This document shows, piece after piece, positions 1-5,207 of a DNA stretch of 6,432 bases. This stretch comes from Acidimicrobiia bacterium. GTDB taxonomy: Bacteria > Actinomycetota > Acidimicrobiia > IMCC26256. How positions within the stretch are numbered: position 1 is the first letter of the stretch; every line of letters begins with the position of its first letter. The position numbers and the translations under genes were made by a program. Under the pieces are notes generated by a model. It was not told the origin of the DNA and made no database searches. It saw nothing but the letters and a program-made list of their open reading frames with translations. The DNA lies in the NCBI GenBank assembly GCA_023262065.1, contig JALRDW010000168.1:1-6432 (forward strand), written 5' to 3'.

Positions 1-2
1 CC

Positions 3-341
3 TACGAGCGGGCCAAGGCCGAGGCGCTCGGGTTCGACGCGCGTGGCGGACTCATGGAGCGGGCCGAGCGGATGGTGCTGCTCGGCGTGGCGCTGTTCCT
101 GCACCTGCTCGTGCCCGCGCTCTGGATCATGGTCGTGCTGACCGCGCTGACCGCGGTGCACCGGTTCGCCAAGGTCTGGCGGCAGGCCTCGGGACCGCAG
201 GTCGAACGCCCGGCCCGGGCGCGGCACCGGCGGGCGGCCGACCCGACGACGCCCCGCCTCGCGACCTGGTGGGGGACCCGTCGCCCGGGGGCCGCCACGA
301 CCGAACGGCGCCGCACGGTCGCCCGGCGCTCGCGCCCCTGA
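3..341 (+). CDS. pgsA: Phosphatidylinositol phosphate synthase PgsA, C-terminal part (5' end outside window)
   Basis: This is the last 112 codons of a CDP-alcohol phosphatidyltransferase, the integral membrane enzyme that in actinobacteria joins CDP-diacylglycerol and inositol 1-phosphate. The open frame runs into the left edge. It begins YERAKAEALGFDARGGLMER, which matches the end of the family's conserved loop (S-Y-x-[KR]-A-[KR]-A-E), followed by a hydrophobic stretch at about nt 72-158 that would form the last one or two membrane helices. The catalytic CDP-alcohol motif (DGxxAR...GxxxD...D) lies upstream of the window, so the identity rests on the C-terminal pattern and on the downstream acyltransferase and pimA genes. 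The ATG at 54 is internal, not a start. An unusual Arg-rich tail of about 50 residues follows the membrane segment (nt 189-338). The stop is one base before the next start, so the genes are probably cotranscribed. A related phosphatidyltransferase such as phosphatidylglycerophosphate synthase is the alternative. Confidence 0.82.
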   Translation, partial: YERAKAEALGFDARGGLMERAERMVLLGVALFLHLLVPALWIMVVLTALTAVHRFAKVWRQASGPQVERPARARHRRAADPTTPRLATWWGTRRPGAATTERRRTVARRSRP

Positions 342-342
342 C

Positions 343-1260
343 GTGACCGACGAGCGACGCCCCGCCCCCTCGGCGGGGGCGCGGGCGGCCTACCTCGCCT
401 ACCGCACCGGTGCAGCACTCGCGAACCTGCTCCCGGCCCCGGTCGCCACGCGCAGCGCGAGCGCGCTCGGCCGCACGATCGCCCTCGCGATGCCGGCCCG
501 GCGTCGCATCGTCGAGCGCAACCTGCGGCGAGCCGCGGGCGCCGACCTCGACGGGGTCGCGCTGCAGCGGGCCGTATCGGACGTGTTCGCCTCCTACGCG
601 CGCTACTGGCTGGAGCTGTTCCGCCTCCCGCACGAGGGGCGCGACGCGATCGACCGGCACTTCCGGGTCGAGGGGTACGAGCACCTCGAGGCCGCGCTCG
701 CCCTCGGGCGCGGGGTCATCGTCACGCTGCCCCACGTCGGCGGGTTCGAGTACGCGGCGGCCTGGATCGCCAACCGCGGGCACCCGCCGACCGTCGTGGT
801 CGAACCGGTGGAGCCCCCCGAACTGCTCGCGTGGTTCACCTCGGTCCGCGCCGCCCTCGGCATGGAGGTCGTCCCGCTGGGACCCCGGGCCGCGACCCGG
901 ATGGTCGAGGCGCTCGGGGAGGGGCGCATCATCTGCCTGCTCGCCGACCGTGACATCACCGGCGACGGGGTCGAGGTCGAGTTCTTCGGGGAGCGCACGA
1001 CCATGCCCGCCGGCCCGGCCGTGCTCGGCCTGCGCACCGGCGCGCCGATCGTGCCGCTCGCCGTGTACTTCGAGGGTCGCGGCTCCCACCTCGGGGTGAT
1101 CCAGCCCCCGGTGCCCGCCGAGCGCGAGGGTCGCCTCCGGGAGGACGTCACCCGGGTCACCCAGGAGATCGCGCACCGGTTCGAGGCCCTCATCCGGGCC
1201 CACCCCGAGCAGTGGCACGTCATGCAGCCGAACTGGCCGAGCGACCGCGAGGGTCGGTGA
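343..1260 (+). CDS. patA: Phosphatidylinositol mannoside acyltransferase (PatA / LpxL-HtrB-like)
   Basis: A 305-residue protein of the bacterial lipid A acyltransferase superfamily. In actinobacteria, members at this locus transfer a fatty acyl chain to the mannose of phosphatidylinositol mannosides on the inner face of the membrane. Family marks visible are the N-terminal PARRRIVERNLRRA block (51-64), the catalytic-histidine block TLPHVGGFEYAA (128-139), the ADRDITGDGVEVEFFG block (201-216) followed by MPAGPAVLGLRTGAPIVPLAVY (221-242, the acceptor-side region), and a C-terminal HPEQWHVMQPNWPSD (287-301). The HX4D signature here reads H131-x4-E136, with Glu in place of Asp. The GTG at 343 is chosen because it sits one base after the pgsA stop and no ATG precedes the conserved core. 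No Shine-Dalgarno is evident, so translation is probably coupled to pgsA. The length is normal for the family. The family assignment is firm; the exact lipid acceptor is inferred from the pimA neighbour. Confidence 0.88.
   Translation: MTDERRPAPSAGARAAYLAYRTGAALANLLPAPVATRSASALGRTIALAMPARRRIVERNLRRAAGADLDGVALQRAVSDVFASYARYWLELFRLPHEGRDAIDRHFRVEGYEHLEAALALGRGVIVTLPHVGGFEYAAAWIANRGHPPTVVVEPVEPPELLAWFTSVRAALGMEVVPLGPRAATRMVEALGEGRIICLLADRDITGDGVEVEFFGERTTMPAGPAVLGLRTGAPIVPLAVYFEGRGSHLGVIQPPVPAEREGRLREDVTRVTQEIAHRFEALIRAHPEQWHVMQPNWPSDREGR
1249..1253 (+). promoter_or_regulatory. Shine-Dalgarno-like GAGGG that supports the pimA GTG start
   Basis: GAGGG lies three bases before GTG 1257, inside the last codons of the acyltransferase gene. 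The frame is open further upstream (an ATG at 1212), but the protein family begins at MRVALLCPYS, so this site together with the GTGA overlap favours 1257. The spacing is short, so the site may act alongside translational coupling. Confidence 0.5.
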
Positions 1261-2336
1261 GGGTCGCGCTCCTCTGCCCGTACTCGCTCTCGGTGCCGGG
1301 CGGGGTGCAGGGGCAGGTGCTCGGCCTGGCCCGTTCGCTGCGCACCATCGGCGTCGACACCCGCGTCATCGGCCCGACCGACGGCCCGCCACCCGAACCC
1401 GGGGTCGTGAGCGTCGGTCCGAGCGTGCGCATGGACGCGAACGGCTCCGTCGCGCCGATGAACGTGGGGCCCGTCGCCTCGGAACGCACCCTCGAGGCGT
1501 TGCGCACCTTCGAACCCGACGTGCTCCACCTCCACGAGCCGTTCGTTCCGGGCCCGACCGCTGCGGCGCTCGTGGGGTCGCGCCTGCCGAAGGTGGGCAC
1601 GTTCCACGCCGCGGCGGAGGGCGACCACGCGGTGTACCGGCGCCTCCGCAAGGTGGCGCAGCGGGCGGCGCGGGAACTCACCATCCGCACCGCGGTCTCG
1701 GCCGACGCGCAGGCGCTCGCCGAGCAGTTCCTCGGCGGCTCGTACATCGTGCTCCCCAACGGGGTCGACGTGGCCCGCTTCGCCGAGGCGCCGACGGCGC
1801 CGACGGACCGTCCGGCGGTGGTGTTCGTCGGTCGCCACGAACCGCGCAAGGGCCTCGGGGTCCTCCTCGACGCGTGGGCCGACCTCGATCGCGACGCCGT
1901 GCTGTGGGTGGTGAGCGATGGGCCCCAGACCGCTGAGCTCCGGTCCCGCGGTGTGCCCGGGGTCGAGTGGCTCGGCCGCATCACCGATGCCGAGCTGGCC
2001 GGCCGCCTCCGCGGTGCGACGGTGTTCTGTGCACCGTCGCTGGGGCAGGAGTCGTTCGGCGTGGTGCTGCTCGAGGCGATGGCGGCCCGCACCGCCGTGG
2101 TCGCCTCGGCGATCCCCGGGTACGGCAACGTCGCGAGCGACGGGATCGACGCGCTCATGCCGGCTCCGGGCGACGCGGTCGCGCTGCGCGACGCGCTGCG
2201 TCGGGTCCTCGACGACGCGGACCTGCGCACGGGGCTGGTGGAGGCGGGCACCCGACGCGCCGCCGAGTTCTCCCTCGACCGGCTCGCCGAGCGCTTCGTC
2301 GACGTCTACGAGACCGCGATCGCGGTCGGTCCATGA
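1257..2336 (+). CDS. pimA: GT4-family glycosyltransferase, PimA-like phosphatidylinositol alpha-mannosyltransferase
   Basis: A 359-residue GT-B fold glycosyltransferase of family GT4. PimA moves mannose from GDP-mannose to the inositol ring of phosphatidylinositol at the cytoplasmic membrane face, the first step of PIM synthesis. The N-terminus MRVALLCPYSLSVPGGVQGQ matches PimA, including the GGVQ loop (15-18) that contacts the donor phosphates. Also visible are HLHEPFVPGP (91-100), a catalytic-position His in GTFHA (H117), LPNGVD (166-171), the basic GRHEPRKGL donor-phosphate motif (192-200), and the EX7E motif in GQESFGVVLLEAMA (263-276; E265 and E273). The length is close to known PimA proteins. 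The GTG start overlaps the acyltransferase stop (GTGA), which implies coupled translation, and the stop overlaps the next gene. Donor and acceptor follow from similarity and context; another GT4 mannosyl- or glycosyltransferase acting on an inositol lipid is possible. Confidence 0.88.
   Translation: MRVALLCPYSLSVPGGVQGQVLGLARSLRTIGVDTRVIGPTDGPPPEPGVVSVGPSVRMDANGSVAPMNVGPVASERTLEALRTFEPDVLHLHEPFVPGPTAAALVGSRLPKVGTFHAAAEGDHAVYRRLRKVAQRAARELTIRTAVSADAQALAEQFLGGSYIVLPNGVDVARFAEAPTAPTDRPAVVFVGRHEPRKGLGVLLDAWADLDRDAVLWVVSDGPQTAELRSRGVPGVEWLGRITDAELAGRLRGATVFCAPSLGQESFGVVLLEAMAARTAVVASAIPGYGNVASDGIDALMPAPGDAVALRDALRRVLDDADLRTGLVEAGTRRAAEFSLDRLAERFVDVYETAIAVGP
2312..2327 (+). repeat. Perfect 16-bp palindrome just upstream of the phosphatase start
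   Basis: GACCGCGATCGCGGTC equals its own reverse complement. It lies inside the last codons of pimA and ends five bases before the ATG at 2333, where a ribosome binding site would normally be. It could be an operator, or chance in GC-rich coding DNA. No function is established. Confidence 0.4.
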
Positions 2337-3283
2337 CCGAGGTCGACGCCCTTGCGGTCGAGGTCGCCGCCGCGGTGACGCGGGTCGTGCAGCCGCTGCT
2401 CGGGACCCCCGCGGCCCGACGGCCGGTCGGGTGGGCCCCGGGGGGTGATGCGACGCTCGGCATCGACGAGGTCGCCGAGGCGGAGGTCGAGCGGGTCCTC
2501 GCCGCCGCCGGGGACATCGCGATGTACTCCGAGGACCGCGGGTACGTGGTGCACGGCCGACCCCGGGCGATCCTCGTCATCGACCCGGTGGACGGCACCC
2601 GCCCGGCCGCCGCCGGCCTCGAGGCCGCCTGCGTCTCGGTGGCCGTCGTCCCGCCCACGCCGGACGCGACGCTCGGCGAGGTCCGGTTCGGGGTGGTCCA
2701 GGAGCTCCGGTCCGGGGCGCGCTTCACCGCGACGCGGGGCGGCGGCGCCCGGGCGGTGGGTGCGTCGGGCGATCCCATCCCGATCCGCCCGTCGGCGACG
2801 ACCGACCTCGCGTCCATGTTCTGGGCGGGCGGGGTGCGGGGTCGCCCGTCGGTACCGGTGGCGGTGGTCCTCGAGCGACTCGTCGACGACGGTGCGATGC
2901 ACGGCGGGTACTTCGATCTCGGATCGGCGGCCTTCGACCTCACCCGCATCGTCACCGGCCAACTCGACGCCTACGTCGACGTGGGACGGCGGATCGTCGA
3001 CGAGGTGCCGGCGACCGAGGCGGCGTTCCTGCGGGTGGGGATGGGCAGCCTCTGCACCAATTTCCCGTACGACGTGGCGGCGGCCGCGCTCATCGTCCAG
3101 GAGGCCGGCGGCGTGGTGACCCACGCCGACGGCCGTCCCCTCGACGACCATCCGGCCGTCGGTTCGGGGCGCGCCGAGGGACTCGCGGTGATCGGGGCGG
3201 CCTCGGCCCCGCTCCACCGGGCCATCGTCGAGGAGGTCGACCGGGGGATGATCCGCCTCGCCGGGGCGGACCTGCGAGACTGA
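2333..3283 (+). CDS. Inositol monophosphatase superfamily phosphatase (divergent; candidate phosphatidylinositol-phosphate phosphatase)
   Basis: A 316-residue Mg2+-dependent phosphatase of the IMPase/FBPase fold. Metal-binding motifs are present: the acidic residue of MYSEDRG (E67), the core ILVIDPVDGT (80-89, with D84 and D87), and YDVAAAALIVQEAGG (246-260, with D247). The helper block LGSAAFDLTRIVTGQLDAYVD (196-216) is also there. Differences from classic inositol monophosphatase are a Tyr in place of the usual Trp before D247, DGTRPAAAGL instead of DGTTNF, and roughly 20-25 extra residues between DAYVD and YDVAA. The active site looks intact, so it should be a working phosphatase. The ATG 2333 start overlaps the pimA stop (ATGA); the same frame is open upstream, but only as a shadow of pimA. 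By context it may act on inositol 1-phosphate or on phosphatidylinositol phosphate; 3'(2'),5'-bisphosphate nucleotidase or fructose-1,6-bisphosphatase activity cannot be excluded. Confidence 0.85.
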   Translation: MTEVDALAVEVAAAVTRVVQPLLGTPAARRPVGWAPGGDATLGIDEVAEAEVERVLAAAGDIAMYSEDRGYVVHGRPRAILVIDPVDGTRPAAAGLEAACVSVAVVPPTPDATLGEVRFGVVQELRSGARFTATRGGGARAVGASGDPIPIRPSATTDLASMFWAGGVRGRPSVPVAVVLERLVDDGAMHGGYFDLGSAAFDLTRIVTGQLDAYVDVGRRIVDEVPATEAAFLRVGMGSLCTNFPYDVAAAALIVQEAGGVVTHADGRPLDDHPAVGSGRAEGLAVIGAASAPLHRAIVEEVDRGMIRLAGADLRD

Positions 3284-3310
3284 CGGGCCGACCGCGCCCG
3301 CCCCCCGGCG
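3284..3310 (+). terminator. Weak GC hairpins after the phosphatase gene
   Basis: Directly after the stop, CGGGC (3284-3288) can pair with GCCCG (3296-3300) across a seven-base loop. Alternatively, CGCC (3299-3302) can pair with GGCG (3307-3310). Stems are only 4-5 bp and no T-run follows, so a terminator or mRNA-processing role is only weakly supported. This 53-bp spacer is the first real gap in the gene array, and I see no convincing promoter in it. Confidence 0.2.
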
Positions 3311-3327
3311 GCGCCCATCGACCCGAC

Positions 3328-3331
3328 GAGG
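3328..3331 (+). promoter_or_regulatory. Shine-Dalgarno GAGG for the PPOX gene
   Basis: GAGG is five bases before ATG 3337. It fixes the start of this gene, which is not overlapped by its upstream neighbour, and indicates independent ribosome loading. Confidence 0.6.
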
Positions 3332-3336
3332 TACCC

Positions 3337-3711
3337 ATGCTCACCGACCAGGCCCGCGAGATCATCTCCGACCGGACCATCGTCCACGTCGCCGGGGTCG
3401 ACACCGACGGTCGTCCGCACAACTCGGCCGTGTGGGCCGACGTCGATGCACAGGGCCGGATCGTGTTCAACACCGCCGAGGGTCGGGTCAAGGACCGGTA
3501 CCTGCGGGTGGGCGCGCCGGTATGCATCTCGGCCACGAGGATCGGCCACGACTACGAGGCGATCACGGTCCGCGGCACGGTCGTGGAGCGGACGACGGAG
3601 GGAGCCGACGACGTGATCGACGCCCTCGCCAAGAAGTACCTCGACGCCGACTCGTACCCGTTCCGCCGTGAGGGCGAGGTCCGGGTGACGATCCGCGTCG
3701 AGGTCCCGTGA
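3337..3711 (+). CDS. PPOX-class split-barrel protein, probable F420-dependent oxidoreductase (FDOR-B type)
   Basis: A 124-residue soluble protein of the pyridoxamine-5'-phosphate-oxidase-like split beta-barrel fold. Proteins of this size and pattern in actinobacteria usually bind deazaflavin F420 and reduce varied small molecules. Visible pattern: an opening helix MLTDQAREII, strand TIVHVAGVDTDGRPHNSAVW (14-33), RIVFNTAEGRVKDRYLRVG (41-59) whose basic residues K52, R54 and R57 sit where the family holds the cofactor phosphates, PVCISA (61-66), YEAITVRGTVVE (73-84), and a final strand EVRVTIRVEVP (114-124). The length is typical, and it is too short for a full PdxH pyridoxamine phosphate oxidase. 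The ATG has a good GAGG upstream. It lies between the lipid operon and lemA, with a 25-bp gap to lemA. The cofactor is inferred; FMN or heme binding, as in related small split-barrel proteins, remains possible. The substrate is unknown. Confidence 0.8.
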   Translation: MLTDQAREIISDRTIVHVAGVDTDGRPHNSAVWADVDAQGRIVFNTAEGRVKDRYLRVGAPVCISATRIGHDYEAITVRGTVVERTTEGADDVIDALAKKYLDADSYPFRREGEVRVTIRVEVP

Positions 3712-3725
3712 CCGGACCGATCGCC

Positions 3726-3729
3726 GGAG
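3726..3729 (+). promoter_or_regulatory. Shine-Dalgarno GGAG for lemA
   Basis: GGAG lies seven bases before ATG 3737, an ideal spacing, and supports that start. The resulting N-terminus begins directly with the membrane anchor expected for LemA. Confidence 0.6.
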
Positions 3730-3736
3730 CCGACCG

Positions 3737-4294
3737 ATGACCGTCGTCCTCGTCGTGGTCGCCGTCGTCGCGATCCTCGCGATCGTCGTGATCGCGACCT
3801 ACAACGGTCTCGTCCGCACCCGGAACCGGATCGACAACGCCCAGGCCCAGATCGAGGTCCAACTCGACCGTCGGCACGATCTCATCCCGAACCTCGTGGA
3901 GACGGTCAAGGGCTACGCGGCGCATGAGCGTCAGACCCTCGAAGCGGTGACCGCGGCCCGGACGCACGCCATCGATGCCGCCTCCGGATCCCTCGCCGAT
4001 CAGGCGCAGGCCGAGAACGCACTGACCGGTGCGCTCCGGGGTCTGCTCGCGGTCGCCGAGGCGTACCCGGACCTCAAGGCGAACGCGAACTTCCTCGCCC
4101 TGCAGGAGGAGCTGACCTCGACCGAGGACCGGATCGCCTACGCCCGTCAGTTCTTCAACGATGCCGTCCTCTCGTACAACACCCGGATCCAGTCCTTCCC
4201 GGCGAGCGTGCTCGCCGGGATGTTCGGGTTCCGGGCCCGCGAGTACTTCGACGGCGATCCCGGCAACGATGCCCCCGTCGACGTGAGGTTCTGA
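3737..4294 (+). CDS. lemA: LemA family membrane-anchored protein
   Basis: A 185-residue LemA protein: one N-terminal membrane helix (residues 2-20, almost all V/A/I/L) and a helical-bundle domain. The family signature is clear: TYNGLVRTRNRIDNAQAQIE (21-40), VQLDRRHDLIPNLVETVKGY (41-60), AAHERQTLEAVTAAR (61-75), LLAVAEAYPDLKANANFLAL (103-122), QEELTSTEDRIAYARQFFND (123-142), and a C-terminal YNTRIQSFPASVLAGMFGF (147-165). The length is typical. Its molecular role is not well defined; the family is membrane-bound and is often found beside HtpX-type proteases or TPM-domain proteins, which suggests a role in envelope protein quality control. The htpX gene begins four bases after its stop, so the two are almost certainly made together. 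Confidence 0.95.
   Translation: MTVVLVVVAVVAILAIVVIATYNGLVRTRNRIDNAQAQIEVQLDRRHDLIPNLVETVKGYAAHERQTLEAVTAARTHAIDAASGSLADQAQAENALTGALRGLLAVAEAYPDLKANANFLALQEELTSTEDRIAYARQFFNDAVLSYNTRIQSFPASVLAGMFGFRAREYFDGDPGNDAPVDVRF
4285..4288 (+). promoter_or_regulatory. Shine-Dalgarno-like GAGG for htpX
   Basis: GAGG, inside the end of lemA, is ten bases before GTG 4299. The spacing is slightly long but usable. It supports GTG 4299, which yields the cytosolic N-terminus MFEQISANKRR expected for the family. Confidence 0.45.
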
Positions 4295-4298
4295 CCCG

Positions 4299-5207
4299 GT
4301 GTTCGAGCAGATCTCGGCCAACAAGCGCCGCACCTGGCTGCTGCTCATCGGGTTCGGCGCGCTCATCGCCGCGGTCGCCGCCGCGGTGACCACCCTGTTC
4401 GGGCTCGGCGCGTGGGGGTTCGCCGTCGCCGTCGTGTTCGCGGTCCTGACCTCGTGGACCTCCTACTGGTGCAGCGACCGCCTCGCCCTCGCCGCCGCCC
4501 GGGCCCGTCCGGCCGACGGGCCGGAGTTCGCCCGGTACCACAACCTCGTCGAGGGGCTGTGCATCGCGGCGGGCATCCCGAAGCCCCGGCTCTACGTGGT
4601 CGACGACGCCGCGCCGAATGCGTTCGCGACGGGTCGCAACCCGGAGCACGCCGCGGTCGCGGTCACCACGGGCCTGCTCGCGCTGCTCGACCGGGTGGAA
4701 CTCGAGGGCGTGCTCGCCCACGAGCTGAGCCACGTGAAGAACTACGACATGCTCGTCGGCACGATCGCGGTCACTGCGGTGGGCGCGCTGGCGCTCCTGA
4801 GCGACATCGGGCTGCGGGTCATGCTCTGGGGTGGGGACCGCGACGACGACTCCTCGAACAATCCGTTGGCCGGGTTCATCGCGGTGGCCGCCATCGTCCT
4901 CATCGCGTTGGCCCCGTTGGGCGCACGGCTCATGCAGTTCGCGATGAGCCGTCGCCGCGAGTTCCTCGCCGACGCGAGCGGCGTGGCGCTGACCCGGTAC
5001 CCGCCGGGCCTCGCCTCGGCGCTGGAGAAGTTGCGCGCCAACGGCACCGTGGTGGCGGCGGGCAGCCGCGCCATGGCGCAGCTCTGGATCGAATCTCCGC
5101 TCGACTACCCCGCAGACGAGGAAGGGAAGCAGCGCTCGTGGCTCAACCGCGCGTTCGACACACATCCGCCGATCGAGGAGCGCATCGAGGTGCTGCGCGC
5201 CATGTGA
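4299..5207 (+). CDS. htpX: HtpX-like M48 family membrane zinc metalloprotease
   Basis: A 302-residue integral membrane protease of peptidase family M48B. HtpX enzymes degrade misfolded or damaged membrane proteins. Zinc site: HELSH (141-145) in EGVLAHELSHVKNYDM gives both His ligands and the catalytic Glu142; the third ligand is E221 in SRRREFLADASG (217-228). The C-terminal signature FDTHPPIEERIEVLR (286-300) is also present. Hydrophobic segments at about 13-31, 37-54, 151-170 and 190-212 give the usual four membrane passes, with a hydrophilic loop rich in Asp and Ser (WGGDRDDDSSNN, 177-188) before the fourth. YHNLVEGLCIAAGIPKPRLYV (80-100) matches the soluble domain. The length is normal. 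It starts at GTG, four bases after lemA, and its stop shares one base with the start of the lipoprotein gene. All catalytic residues are present, so it should be active. Confidence 0.94.
   Translation: MFEQISANKRRTWLLLIGFGALIAAVAAAVTTLFGLGAWGFAVAVVFAVLTSWTSYWCSDRLALAAARARPADGPEFARYHNLVEGLCIAAGIPKPRLYVVDDAAPNAFATGRNPEHAAVAVTTGLLALLDRVELEGVLAHELSHVKNYDMLVGTIAVTAVGALALLSDIGLRVMLWGGDRDDDSSNNPLAGFIAVAAIVLIALAPLGARLMQFAMSRRREFLADASGVALTRYPPGLASALEKLRANGTVVAAGSRAMAQLWIESPLDYPADEEGKQRSWLNRAFDTHPPIEERIEVLRAM

Noticed and set aside
54..341. Stand-alone small membrane protein starting at ATG 54
   Set aside because: The frame is open to the left edge and the preceding codons give the conserved PgsA loop, so ATG 54 is an internal Met.
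127..1218. Long minus-strand open frame (363 codons) opposite the acyltransferase gene
   Set aside because: Its translation is low-complexity, rich in Arg, Gly, Asp and Pro, with no family motif. It mirrors a well-supported plus-strand gene, a common artefact in very GC-rich DNA.
1785..1807. Short tandem repeat of GCGCCGACG-like units in pimA
   Set aside because: It is a coding Ala-Pro-Thr linker (APTAPTD) between the two GT-B domains. Two units are not enough to call a repeat element.
1967..2332. Upstream extension of the phosphatase frame into pimA
   Set aside because: The residues before ATG 2333 are an Arg-rich shadow of pimA, and the phosphatase fold is complete from 2333.
4412..5206. 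Upstream extension of the DUF3048 frame through htpX, which would give a 614-residue protein
   Set aside because: The upstream part is an Arg-rich out-of-frame reading of htpX. The signal peptide and lipobox begin exactly at ATG 5207.
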